In this document: piece by piece, positions 26,862 through 35,181 of the stretch
How positions within the stretch are numbered: the stretch's first letter is position 1
How the letters are laid out: every line of letters starts with the position of its first letter
Source of the DNA: Candidatus Limosilactobacillus intestinigallinarum
GTDB taxonomy: Bacteria > Bacillota > Bacilli > Lactobacillales > Lactobacillaceae
DNA: 64,000 nt
Direction of reading: 5' to 3'
Assembly (NCBI GenBank): GCA_019117285.1
Contig: DXAA01000011.1
Coordinates: forward strand, 1-64,000
Position numbers and translations under genes: made by a program
The notes under the pieces: generated by a model
What the model was told of the DNA's origin: nothing
Seen by the model: the letters and a program-made list of their open reading frames with translations, nothing else
Database searches by the model: none

Positions 26862-27737
26862 ATGGAAGCAAGTTGGCAGTACACCGGTACGGAGCCGGTC
26901 AAGATCAAGAAGTTCCTGCAGTCGTTGGGGATGGGGCACCGCCTCTTCAACGACATCAAGAAGGGGCAGGGGGAGTTTCTGGTTGACCACCGTCCGGTCC
27001 GGCCGACTACCAAGATCCTGCCCAACCAGCCGCTGACGATCAAAGTTAATCCCGAGCCGGCCGATCCAACGGTGACGGTCAGTCATGATCCCCTGCAGGT
27101 CGTTTACGAGGATGATAACTGGCTGGTCATTGATAAGCCGGTCGGGGTGGCCTCAATCCCCGGTCCCAGTGTGACCGACGGGACGATCCTGAACCGGGTC
27201 ACCGGCTACCTGATTGACCGGCAGTCACCCGACCAGCGGCCCCACCTGATCACCCGGCTCGACCGTGACACAGGGGGCCTCCTGCTGGTGGCAAAACATC
27301 ACGTAGCTTCAAGCATGATCAGCCAGCAGGTTCAGCAGCACCAGATGGTAAAGGAGTACACGGCTTTGGTCAGCGGTAACTTCACTGATGACCACGGCAC
27401 GATTGACCAGCCGATCGCCCGGGTGGTCGGCCAGGTCCGGCGGGTAGTGGCCAAGGATGGCCAGCCGGCACTGACCGAGTACTGGGTTGAGGACCAGGGC
27501 GACGGTTGGGCTCGCGTCCGGGTTCGTCTCCACACCGGTCGGACCCACCAGATCCGGGTCCACTTCGCTGCCATCGGCCATCCCCTGCTCGGTGACGCCC
27601 TCTATGGTGGGGACACCAGCCGGGTTAACCACCAACTGCTCCACGCCAGCCACCTGGCCTTTCTAGATCCCTTCAGTCGGCGCCAGCTCAGTTTTACCTC
27701 ACCGCTGCCGGCCGCCTTTAACGAAATTATGAAATAA
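26862..27737 (+). CDS. RluA-family pseudouridine synthase
   Basis: A 291-residue pseudouridine synthase of the RluA family, which isomerises uridines in rRNA or tRNA. The catalytic Asp is in the hallmark RLDRDTGGLLLVAK (about residue 131); DKPVGV precedes it and GRTHQIRVH follows. The N-terminal region is S4-like (IKKFLQSLGMGHRLFNDIKKGQG). Which RNA site it modifies cannot be told. GGGAGGT precedes the ATG. No promoter is visible between the tRNA-Asp terminator and this gene, so transcription may come from the tRNA promoter. Confidence 0.9.
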   Translation: MEASWQYTGTEPVKIKKFLQSLGMGHRLFNDIKKGQGEFLVDHRPVRPTTKILPNQPLTIKVNPEPADPTVTVSHDPLQVVYEDDNWLVIDKPVGVASIPGPSVTDGTILNRVTGYLIDRQSPDQRPHLITRLDRDTGGLLLVAKHHVASSMISQQVQQHQMVKEYTALVSGNFTDDHGTIDQPIARVVGQVRRVVAKDGQPALTEYWVEDQGDGWARVRVRLHTGRTHQIRVHFAAIGHPLLGDALYGGDTSRVNHQLLHASHLAFLDPFSRRQLSFTSPLPAAFNEIMK

Positions 27738-27739
27738 TA

Positions 27740-27773
27740 AAAACGGCGTCATCGCTTGGATGGCGTCGTTTTG
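27740..27773. terminator. Bidirectional terminator after the pseudouridine synthase gene
   Basis: AAAACGGCGTCATC pairs with GATGGCGTCGTTTT (two wobble pairs), with A and T runs at the ends. Confidence 0.82.
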
Positions 27774-27784
27774 ACGTTTAAATG

Positions 27785-28501
27785 CTATTTTAGCAGGGCC
27801 TGAACCATCTTGGCTTGGAACTCCTGCTCGGCCTGCTGGGAGACAGCCCGGATCTGGGCGGCTGTCATGTGCGGGTTCTTGGCCATGGCGGCTTGGACCC
27901 GACCGGTAACGTAGCTTTGCCCCTGCTGGCGAGCCGCAGCCATGGCCTGCTGACCGGCCGGCGACTTGGCCTTAGCCCGCAGTTGCTGGGCCTGCTTGGT
28001 GGTCAGCAGGACGTAGGTCCGGGGGTATTCCAGGGTATTGGTCCGCTTGACCAGGGTACCGTCCATCCCGGACCAGGCGTAGAGCGTCTTATAGAAGTCG
28101 TTCTTGAAGCGCCAGCGGGTCGTAGTGGTCACGAGGCGGGGATTACCGGCCTGCTTCCACTTGACCTGACTGTGGGTGTATTCATTGGCCTGGGTGTGAC
28201 TTGGCTTCGCCTGGGCTGGCGTGGCCTTGTAGATGTAGACGTCGTCCTTGCCGCTGGTGCCGACCGGCTGGTAGAGGGCCAGCGGCATCTTGGCGTTGAC
28301 CGGGTAGATCCGGCGACTGGTGGTCGTGGTGACCTGGTGCATGCCGAAGTGGTGGCTGTAGTTCAGGGTCATCAGGGCCGTTGAGGCGACGAAGATCAGA
28401 CCGGTGATGGTGGCCAGAACGATCCGTGAAGCCTTGCTGTGGGTGAACATGATACTGAGGAAGAAGCAGATCGCCCCGAGAAAGGTTAAGACAATAACCA
28501 T
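27785..28501 (-). CDS. DUF4811 family membrane protein
   Basis: A 238-residue protein of the DUF4811 family, found in lactobacilli next to MFS drug transporters. Two membrane helices lie at the N-terminus (about residues 2-20 and 28-46), followed by an extracytoplasmic domain with the stretch RRIYPVNAKMPLALYQPVG and a basic, Ala/Gln-rich C-terminal helix region. No catalytic motif is evident. Its start overlaps the stop of the MFS gene by one nucleotide (TAATG), indicating translational coupling and a joint function, perhaps as an accessory part of the pump. The function is unknown. Confidence 0.8.
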   Translation of the reverse strand: MVIVLTFLGAICFFLSIMFTHSKASRIVLATITGLIFVASTALMTLNYSHHFGMHQVTTTTSRRIYPVNAKMPLALYQPVGTSGKDDVYIYKATPAQAKPSHTQANEYTHSQVKWKQAGNPRLVTTTTRWRFKNDFYKTLYAWSGMDGTLVKRTNTLEYPRTYVLLTTKQAQQLRAKAKSPAGQQAMAAARQQGQSYVTGRVQAAMAKNPHMTAAQIRAVSQQAEQEFQAKMVQALLK

Positions 28502-30003
28502 TAGTTGGCACCTCCCTTATCGTTGAGGATGTCTTCGCTGTCGATCCGCGGGTGAATCCCGTTGCCTGACGTGACGAAGAAGGTCAGAATCAACCCCAGG
28601 AAGGCGAAGGCAATGGCGAACCAGAAGGCGGCATGGTAGCCCATCAGGGTGGCGTCGAACATCTTGGCCTTGTACTGGAGTGGTGACTGGGTCAACAGGG
28701 CGTGACCCGGCTTGTGACTGTTGGTGATGTTGGTCAGCACTGAGATCATGATCGCGGTCCCGACGGAAGTGGCCACCTGCCGGATGGTGTTGTTGACCGC
28801 GGTCCCGTGGGAAATCAGGTTGTACGGCAGGGAGTTCATTCCGGCGGTCGTGACCGGCATCATGACCATTGAGATCCCAAACATCCGCACCGCGTAGAGG
28901 AAGACGATGTCGATGGTTGGGGTGTCCCGGGTGATGAAGGCAAAGGGCAGGGTGCCGACACAGAGGATGAACATCCCGGTGACGGCCAGCCGCTTGGCCC
29001 CGTAACGGTCAAAGAGGTTCCCGGTGATCGGGCTCATCAGTCCCATGAAGATTGCCCCGAAGAGTAGGGTCAGCCCAGAATGGAAGGCCGACATCCCGTG
29101 GATGATCTGCAGGTAGAGCGGGATAACCAGCTCGACCCCGACCATTGCCATCATGACGATGGAGCTGAGGGCCGTGGCGAGGGTAAATTCACCACTCTCA
29201 AAGACCTTGAATTCCAGGAAGGGTTCGTCGAGCTTGCCCTGGCGCCAGACCAGGATGGCGACCAGGATCGCCCCGACGATGATCGTGGTGATGACCACCG
29301 GATTGGTCCAACCCTTGTCTCCGACGCTGGAGAACCCGTAGAGCATGCTACCGAAACCAAGCGTCGAGATGACGACTGATAGCCAATCGAGGTGCGGGCG
29401 CCGGTTGGGAATGACGTTCTTGACGAAGACGAAGCTGGCCAGGATGACCACGGCGGCGATCGGGACGATCATCCCGAAGAGCCAGCGCCAGCTGAAATTA
29501 TCGATGACCCATCCGGACAGGGTCGGGCCGATCGCTGGGGCCAGTCCGATGACCAGGCCGTTGATCCCCATGGCGGCCCCCCGCTTCTCGGGTGGGTAGA
29601 TGGTCAGCATGATGTTTTGCATCAGCGGCATGTTGACCCCCACGCCGACCGCCTGGATGAGTCGTCCGGCGAGCAGGACGGCAAAGGATGGGGCCAGCCA
29701 GGACATGATGGTCCCCAACTCAAAGGTCGACATCGCCAGGATGAACAGCAAGCGCGTATTGAAGCGGCTGCTCAGGTAGGCGCTGACCGGGATCATGATC
29801 CCGTTGACCATCAGGAAACCGGTAGTTAGCCATTGAACCGTGGATGTGCTGATGTTAAAGGCATTCATTAATGCGGGGAAAGCGGTCGAGAGGATCGTCT
29901 GGTTTAAAATCGTACAAAAAGCCCCGATCAATAGGACCAGGACCATTAGGCTACGATTATAGGGTTTACCAGTGATATCAACCGCTTGTGCATCGTGATT
30001 CAC
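28501..30003 (-). CDS. DHA2-family MFS multidrug efflux transporter
   Basis: A 500-residue drug:proton antiporter with about 14 membrane segments. Motifs include NQTILSTAFPALMNAFNIS (D1), LSSRFNTRLLF (motif A region) and GLAPAIGPTLSGWVID (motif C). It resembles EmrB/LmrB-type pumps. I take the GTG at 30003 as the start because AAAAGAGGTC lies upstream and the promoter is at 30043-30071; the track's start lies too near the -10 box. It forms an operon with the DUF4811 gene and is divergent from a MerR regulator across a shared palindrome. Confidence 0.88.
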   Translation of the reverse strand: MNHDAQAVDITGKPYNRSLMVLVLLIGAFCTILNQTILSTAFPALMNAFNISTSTVQWLTTGFLMVNGIMIPVSAYLSSRFNTRLLFILAMSTFELGTIMSWLAPSFAVLLAGRLIQAVGVGVNMPLMQNIMLTIYPPEKRGAAMGINGLVIGLAPAIGPTLSGWVIDNFSWRWLFGMIVPIAAVVILASFVFVKNVIPNRRPHLDWLSVVISTLGFGSMLYGFSSVGDKGWTNPVVITTIIVGAILVAILVWRQGKLDEPFLEFKVFESGEFTLATALSSIVMMAMVGVELVIPLYLQIIHGMSAFHSGLTLLFGAIFMGLMSPITGNLFDRYGAKRLAVTGMFILCVGTLPFAFITRDTPTIDIVFLYAVRMFGISMVMMPVTTAGMNSLPYNLISHGTAVNNTIRQVATSVGTAIMISVLTNITNSHKPGHALLTQSPLQYKAKMFDATLMGYHAAFWFAIAFAFLGLILTFFVTSGNGIHPRIDSEDILNDKGGAN

Positions 30004-30042
30004 AAATAAAGACCTCTTTTCGTAAAAATTAGCAATGTGAAA

Positions 30043-30105
30043 AATATAGTACAATTCGTTATCTTTGTCAAATAATTTGACAAAGCACTCGGATTAAATA
30101 ATAAT
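30043..30105. promoter_or_regulatory. Divergent MFS/merR promoters sharing one perfect palindromic operator
   Basis: CTTTGTCAAA (30063-30072) and TTTGACAAAG (30076-30085) are exact inverted copies with 3 nt between. Each arm contains a TTGACA -35 box. On the minus strand TTGACA pairs with TATATT at 17 nt spacing for the MFS gene; on the plus strand TTGACA pairs with AATAAT at 17 nt for the merR gene. Confidence 0.8.
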
Positions 30106-30136
30106 AAGACCCGATAAAAGATGGAGGGAGTATCAT

Positions 30137-30586
30137 ATGGACGCACTGGGAAAACAATTCCGCGAAATCTTCAAGAGTGACGACATCAAGATTGGCATGA
30201 CCGAGCTGGCCAAGGTAACCGGGGTGTCGCCGAGTCAGCTGCGTTACTGGGAGCGCAAGGGTTTCATCCACTCTCAGCAGGACCAGCAGAACAAGAACCA
30301 CCACTTCAGCCTGATGACGGCTTACCAGGTCCGGACGATCAAGTTCTATCTCGACCAGGGTTACACCCTGCAGGTTGCCGTCCAAAAGGAACGCGAGCGT
30401 CGGGCCCTGGGGAAGGTCTTTCGCCACTTCATCACCGACCGAATCCAGTCAATCGACCAGGACGATGATGGGGATGGTCTGGTCATGCTGGGACAACTTG
30501 ACGATGACCCGACCAAGGAGGTCTATGCCCGAGTCGACCGGGATGGCAAGACGACCCTGCACCTCCGGCCGGCTCAGGATGATTAG
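30137..30586 (+). CDS. MerR-family transcriptional regulator
   Basis: A 149-residue regulator with an N-terminal MerR winged helix: MTELAKVTGVSPSQLRYWERKGFI (about residues 21-44) and YQVRTIKFYLDQGYTLQ. The C-terminal half is short and mostly charged, without the Cys residues used by metal-sensing members, so an organic ligand or none is expected. It lies divergent from the MFS-DUF4811 operon, and the palindrome between them is the likely operator for both. GGAGGGAG precedes the ATG. Confidence 0.87.
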   Translation: MDALGKQFREIFKSDDIKIGMTELAKVTGVSPSQLRYWERKGFIHSQQDQQNKNHHFSLMTAYQVRTIKFYLDQGYTLQVAVQKERERRALGKVFRHFITDRIQSIDQDDDGDGLVMLGQLDDDPTKEVYARVDRDGKTTLHLRPAQDD

Positions 30587-30656
30587 TTAACCTGACCGGA
30601 TTATTGTGGTATGGTGTAATTGAGCAATTATTTTTAATATGAAAGGGACGAGTCTT

Positions 30657-31004
30657 GTGAGTGAAGAAGGATTACATTATTCTGACCTGAGTGCCGAAGC
30701 CCAGGAACATGCCTTGAAGTCGTTTATCAACTACTACATCAAGCAGTATCGGCAGGGCAGTCTGGAAATTATGGGAGCCAAGGTTTCCAACGGGGTCATG
30801 GCGACGATCAACGAAACCCTCAATCTGAACAAGTTCATGGACCACAGTGAATTGGTTGCCGAGAGCTACCGGCTGTCCAAGAGCGCCTACGTCGAGATCA
30901 TGAAGCAGCTCACCGACGTGCTCTACCAAGAGGATGGCGAGCCGGTCGTGAACTGGGAGGTTGCCTGGGAGGACCAGGAAGAACAACTGCCGAGTGAAGA
31001 CTAA
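30657..31004 (+). CDS. Conserved hypothetical protein, 115 residues
   Basis: A small acidic, soluble protein I do not recognise by family. It appears helical with no signal peptide, membrane segment or metal motif; the C-terminus ends in an acidic stretch (EDQEEQLPSED). The start is probably GTG at 30657, since AAAGGGA lies 8 nt upstream and overlaps the earlier ATG in the track. It has its own terminator and stands between a MerR gene and rnjA, so the neighbours say little. Coding is supported by the ribosome binding site and by codon use like the neighbours. Confidence 0.7.
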   Translation: MSEEGLHYSDLSAEAQEHALKSFINYYIKQYRQGSLEIMGAKVSNGVMATINETLNLNKFMDHSELVAESYRLSKSAYVEIMKQLTDVLYQEDGEPVVNWEVAWEDQEEQLPSED

Positions 31005-31018
31005 CTTAAATATTTTGC

Positions 31019-31050
31019 TAAGACCGCGGACGCGTTTCGCGGTCTTTTTT
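31019..31050 (+). terminator. Terminator upstream of rnjA
   Basis: AAGACCGCG pairs with CGCGGTCTT, then a T run. Confidence 0.88.
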
Positions 31051-31051
31051 G

Positions 31052-31235
31052 TTGTCCTGCTTTTCTGACTTGTGGTAAAATAAGTGTAGTTTTACGTACG
31101 GATAAAATTAACCCAAAATAAGAAAACTGAATAAGTATTAGCCGTCCTTGCCAACCCGCAAGCGGTTCTTTTGGCTTACTTATTTTCCGTTAGTATAGTC
31201 ACGCTAAATAAAATTAAAAAGGAAAGAAAGGTATT
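31052..31235 (+). promoter_or_regulatory. rnjA promoter and structured 5' leader
   Basis: TTGTCC (31052) and an extended -10 TGGTAAAAT (ending 31081), 18 nt apart, put the start near 31088 and leave a leader of about 145 nt. Within it AATAAGTAttAGCC (31130-31143) pairs with GGCTTACTTATT (31173-31184), closing a domain that contains smaller hairpins (AACC-N7-GGTT). No terminator tail follows, so control of stability or translation is more likely than attenuation. Confidence 0.55.
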
Positions 31236-33116
31236 ATGGCAAAGTTAAAGATCAAGAATAATGAAGTTGCCTTTTACGCCATGGGTGGCCTTGGCGAAAT
31301 CGGTAAGAACATGTACTGTGTCCAGTTCCAGGATGAAATCATCATCATTGACTGTGGGGTTCTCTTCCCGGAAGATGAACTCCTCGGGGTTGATTACGTC
31401 ATCCAGAACTACGACTACCTGGTTGAAAACAAGGATAAGATCAAGGGGATCTTCATCACTCACGGTCATGAAGACCACATCGGTGGGTTACCCTTCTTCC
31501 TCCAGAAGGTGAATGTGCCAATCTACGCGACCCCATTCGCTATGTCCCTGATCAAAGGGAAACTGGATGAAAAGCACCTCTTGCGCAGTGCCGAACTGCA
31601 TGAAATTGACGAGTTTGATGAGGTCCACTTCAAGAAGCTCTGGGTCAGCTTCTTCCGGACTACCCACTCCATCCCCGACACAATCGGGGTGGCGGTCCAC
31701 ACACCACAAGGAACAATCGTTCAGACCGGGGACTTCAAGTTTGACCTGACCCCGGTTGGCCACCTGCCAGGTCCGAACCTTCAGCAGATGGCCAAGTTGG
31801 GGTCTGATGGGGTCCTCCTGCTGACCTCCGACAGTACGAACGCCGAACGACCGCAGTTTACTAAGTCGGAGCGATGGGTTGACATCCATATTCGCCGGAT
31901 CTTTGAACGGATCAAGGGGCGGATCATCTTCGCCTCCTTTGCCTCCAACGTCTACCGGCTGCGTGAGGCTTCCGATGCGGCCATCGCCCAGGGGCGGAAG
32001 ATTGCTGTCTTCGGGCGGAGTATGGAGAACGCCATTGCCGCGGGGCAGGAGCTCGGTTACCTGAATATTCCTGAGGATTCGCTGATTGACCAGAACGAGA
32101 TCAATAACTACCCACCGGAGAAAGTCCTGATTATGTGTACTGGATCTCAGGGTGAACCAATGGCGGCCCTCAGTCGGATCGCCAACGGGACCCACCGGCA
32201 GATCTCGATTCAGCCCGGCGACACGGTGGTCTTCTCCAGTAACCCAATTCCAGGGAACACCACCAGCGTCAATGCCCTGATCAACAAGCTCGAAGAGGAT
32301 GGGGCCGCGGTGATCCACGGTTACGTCAATAACATCCACACCTCCGGCCACGGTGGCCAGATCGATGAAGAATTCATGCTGCGGTTGATGCGGCCAAAGT
32401 TCTTCGCGCCGGTCCACGGTGAATACCGGATGCAAAAGATTCACACCAAGCTGGCTCAGATGACGGGGGTACCAAAGGAGAACTGCTTCATCCTTGAGAA
32501 TGGGGATGTCCTGGCCCTGACCAAGGACTCATGTCGGCTGGCCGATCACATCGACAGTGTCTCGGACGTCTACATCGACGGCCGGGATGCCGGTGATACG
32601 GTTGGTAACCCTGAAATTCGCGAACGACGTCTGCTCTCCGAGGAAGGGGTCGTCACTGCCATCGCTGTGGTTGACCTTAAGGATTACCAGATTGTGGCCG
32701 GGCCCGATATCGTTTCCCGAGGTTTCGTCTACATGCACGAATCACAGGAGTTGATTAAGGCCGCCAACCACGAGGTTTTCTGGGCAATCTTGAATACCTT
32801 CAAGAATCACAAGGTGGTCGACCAGCGGGCCCTGAACCGGACAATTGTCAGCCGGTTGCAGAAGCTGCTCTTTGACCGGACGGGTCGGAAGCCGGTGATC
32901 ATCCCAATGATTACGATTCTGAACGGTGATAACCGGGCCGAAAATCATCACTACCGTCGTTCCAACCGGAAGGGCGAGCAGCATGAAGGAAAGAGGAGCC
33001 GCCAGGGTAATAACAACCATGGTAGCAACAATAATCATGGTGGTAACCACCAACACCGGTCCCGTAACCACCATAACAACAAGAAAACTGAAAAGGCACC
33101 GGTTGCTAGCAAGTAA
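31236..33116 (+). CDS. rnjA: Ribonuclease J with a His/Asn/Arg-rich C-terminal tail
   Basis: A 626-residue RNase J of the metallo-beta-lactamase/beta-CASP family, a 5' exonuclease and endonuclease in mRNA turnover and rRNA maturation. The zinc site is THGHEDHIGG (residues 75-84), the beta-CASP part covers about residues 215-390 with GSQGEP and HTSGHGG, and CPVHGEY-like APVHGEYRM follows. The normal protein is about 555-560 residues; this one has roughly 60 extra residues, basic and rich in His, Asn, Arg and Gly (NNNHGSNNNHGGNHQHRS). The tail may bind RNA or metal. AAAGGAAAG precedes the ATG. A structured leader lies upstream. Confidence 0.95.
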   Translation: MAKLKIKNNEVAFYAMGGLGEIGKNMYCVQFQDEIIIIDCGVLFPEDELLGVDYVIQNYDYLVENKDKIKGIFITHGHEDHIGGLPFFLQKVNVPIYATPFAMSLIKGKLDEKHLLRSAELHEIDEFDEVHFKKLWVSFFRTTHSIPDTIGVAVHTPQGTIVQTGDFKFDLTPVGHLPGPNLQQMAKLGSDGVLLLTSDSTNAERPQFTKSERWVDIHIRRIFERIKGRIIFASFASNVYRLREASDAAIAQGRKIAVFGRSMENAIAAGQELGYLNIPEDSLIDQNEINNYPPEKVLIMCTGSQGEPMAALSRIANGTHRQISIQPGDTVVFSSNPIPGNTTSVNALINKLEEDGAAVIHGYVNNIHTSGHGGQIDEEFMLRLMRPKFFAPVHGEYRMQKIHTKLAQMTGVPKENCFILENGDVLALTKDSCRLADHIDSVSDVYIDGRDAGDTVGNPEIRERRLLSEEGVVTAIAVVDLKDYQIVAGPDIVSRGFVYMHESQELIKAANHEVFWAILNTFKNHKVVDQRALNRTIVSRLQKLLFDRTGRKPVIIPMITILNGDNRAENHHYRRSNRKGEQHEGKRSRQGNNNHGSNNNHGGNHQHRSRNHHNNKKTEKAPVASK

Positions 33117-33127
33117 CCGCTAAGCAG

Positions 33128-33167
33128 AAGGTCTGTGATCGTAATTTAACGGTCACAGACCTTTTTT
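33128..33167 (+). terminator. Terminator after rnjA
   Basis: AAGGTCTGTGATCG pairs with CGGTCACAGACCTT, then TTTT. Confidence 0.9.
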
Positions 33168-33251
33168 GGTTAAACAAGGGCCATTTTTCTGGTATCATCA
33201 AGGGTAGCAATTATTACTTTATAACTATTTGAAGAGAGGAAGGTATTCCAG

Positions 33252-34439
33252 ATGTCTGGAAGTGATTACCTAAAGATTTGGTACCGTGTGCAAATCGGTG
33301 CCACCCTATTAATTCTTGCGATGATGATGATTCGTAACTATGAATTTAACCGTCACCGGGTCGCTACCCTGCTCCTGGCCACGGTCATTATCCTCGCGAT
33401 CGCCTTGGTGGTGGAACTGTGGGAGCAGTTGCCGTCGGCTATCAAACGCGTTAACGCCTGGCTACAAGCCCTGACCCAGCCCTTGATTCTAATTCTGGCC
33501 TGGGATGTTATTACCCGGGAAATAATTGTGCTCCTGCACCTGCCATCCCGGGGGGTAGTTACGCTGATGATTGCTTACTATTTCATCATGTTTGCCCCCT
33601 TTGCCAGTGTGATCGGTAGTCAATTGAATTTTAGTATTGAGCGGTTTATCTTCGCCTTTTGGATGGTGCCGGTGGTCTTTCTGCCCCTGATGGCCCTGCC
33701 GACCGACCTGATCGATAACCACTTTCTGCTGCTGGCCCTGTCGACCGGGGCAGTAGGCACGGTTGCCTACTTTATCCTGATGACAACGGCGATGCGGGCT
33801 TGGAAACTGTCCTGGCCGGGACTGCGGCCGCACTGGAGTGGGGACTTCAACTGGTGGATCCTGCTCGGGCTGGTGGTCGTTGACATCCTCTTCACCGGCC
33901 TCAACATCGGTGAGTGGCCAAACTTCCACCTGGCCAGCTGGCACCTGACGATGTCGGCCTTTGAGGCGGGGGTGATGGAGGAGACCCTCTTTCGCTTTGC
34001 CGTTCTTGGCATTCTCTTCTATGCTTGGCGAAACGTTAAGCAACGCCTGCCACTGGCGATTTTCACCAGTGCCTTGCTGTTCGGCCTGGCCCACCTGTCC
34101 AACGCCATGCTTCAACATTGGGACATGACGGTCCTGCAGGCGGTCAGTGCCTTCGCCCTGGGTCTCTTCTTCGCCGTGGTCTATGTCTATACGGGTCAGC
34201 TTTGGTTGCCGATGGTGATGCATGGTCTGCTGGATTGGACGAGCTTCATCGTCACCGGCTCCGATTTGATGAAGGGGTCCACGACCTGGGCCGACTGGGT
34301 CAGCGTGATTTTGGAACTGGTCGTCTTTACGGGCATCACGGCCTGGATGATGTTCGGTCAGCGACGGAAGGTCATGGAGCGTCATGTTGCCCGCTTGACC
34401 GGTGAGGACCAGCACTTTGGTTTTATGGTTCGTTACTAA
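33252..34439 (+). CDS. CPBP-family intramembrane glutamic endopeptidase
   Basis: A 395-residue membrane protein with about nine to ten segments. The C-terminal half carries the CPBP (Abi) motifs: EETLFRF with the catalytic Glu pair, FGLAHLSN with the first His, and VMHGLLDW with the second His and Asp. The N-terminal 200 residues add further membrane helices not recognised as a family. In lactobacilli such proteins are often linked with bacteriocin immunity, but no bacteriocin genes are nearby. The ATG follows GAGAGGAAG. It is a single-gene unit. Confidence 0.85.
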   Translation: MSGSDYLKIWYRVQIGATLLILAMMMIRNYEFNRHRVATLLLATVIILAIALVVELWEQLPSAIKRVNAWLQALTQPLILILAWDVITREIIVLLHLPSRGVVTLMIAYYFIMFAPFASVIGSQLNFSIERFIFAFWMVPVVFLPLMALPTDLIDNHFLLLALSTGAVGTVAYFILMTTAMRAWKLSWPGLRPHWSGDFNWWILLGLVVVDILFTGLNIGEWPNFHLASWHLTMSAFEAGVMEETLFRFAVLGILFYAWRNVKQRLPLAIFTSALLFGLAHLSNAMLQHWDMTVLQAVSAFALGLFFAVVYVYTGQLWLPMVMHGLLDWTSFIVTGSDLMKGSTTWADWVSVILELVVFTGITAWMMFGQRRKVMERHVARLTGEDQHFGFMVRY

Positions 34440-34458
34440 TTGGCAATATTAAAACAAA

Positions 34459-34500
34459 AAATAACCATCTCCGTTAAAACTAACGTGAGATGGTTATTTC
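34459..34500. terminator. Bidirectional terminator between the CPBP gene and the ABC operon
   Basis: AAATAACCATCTC pairs with GAGATGGTTATTT; the loop adds CGTTA/TAACG. Confidence 0.88.
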
Positions 34501-34514
34501 GTGTTTAAAAGCTC

Positions 34515-35168
34515 TTAGGCAATGTGCCGGTGCAGGTAGTCGGCCAGTAGCGACAGGGAGTAGCAGACAATGAAGTAGAGCACTGCCAGAGCCACGAACA
34601 TTGGAATGATGTAGTTGGTGTTCTGCCCGTAGATGATCTGGGCATGGTACATCAATTCCGGTAGGACGATGATAGTGGCTAGTGAGGTATCCTTGACCAG
34701 CGAGATGAACTGACTGACCAGGGCCGGCGTCATGTTCTTAATCGCCTGCGGCAAGACAATGATCCGCAGGGCCTGCCAGCGGGTCAGCCCGTTGGCCAGG
34801 GCCCCCTCCGTCTGCCCCTTGTCGATCGAGTTGATCCCCGATCGAACAATCTCGGCGACCATGGCCGACTCGAAGATTGACATCGCCATGATGGCGGCCG
34901 GGATGATCTCCGGCTTGATGCCGATATTTGGCAGGCCAAAGTAGGTGAAGAAGATGATCAGCAGGAGGGGCAGATTCCGGATGATGTCGATGATGAAACC
35001 GACGATTGCGGAGACGTACTTGATCTTCGCGTAGCGGATGATCCCCAGCAGGGTACCAGCAATGAAACTAATTACGATTGACGCCACGGAAATCTCAATG
35101 GTGATCCACAACCCCTGCAAGAGGAAGCGGACGTTGATCCAGGAATAAGCATCAATAAAGTTTTGCAT
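34515..35168 (-). CDS. Polar amino acid ABC transporter, permease 2
   Basis: A 217-residue HisM/GlnP-type permease with about five membrane segments. The EAA loop that contacts the ATPase reads EGALANGLTRWQALRIIVLPQAI (about residues 120-142). It is the last gene of a four-gene operon (ATPase, binding protein, two permeases), each separated by 14 nt or less. It pairs with the upstream permease to form the membrane channel. The glutamate/glutamine-type order and two distinct permeases suggest an acidic or amide amino acid, which is inference. Confidence 0.92.
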   Translation of the reverse strand: MQNFIDAYSWINVRFLLQGLWITIEISVASIVISFIAGTLLGIIRYAKIKYVSAIVGFIIDIIRNLPLLLIIFFTYFGLPNIGIKPEIIPAAIMAMSIFESAMVAEIVRSGINSIDKGQTEGALANGLTRWQALRIIVLPQAIKNMTPALVSQFISLVKDTSLATIIVLPELMYHAQIIYGQNTNYIIPMFVALAVLYFIVCYSLSLLADYLHRHIA

Positions 35169-35181
35169 ATCAAGTCACCTC

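Noticed and set aside
26745-27086. 113-codon minus-strand ORF ending in a tRNA-derived peptide
   Set aside because: It covers tRNA-Asp and the start of the pseudouridine synthase gene; the familiar ETRTRDLIRDRDAS end is translated tRNA.
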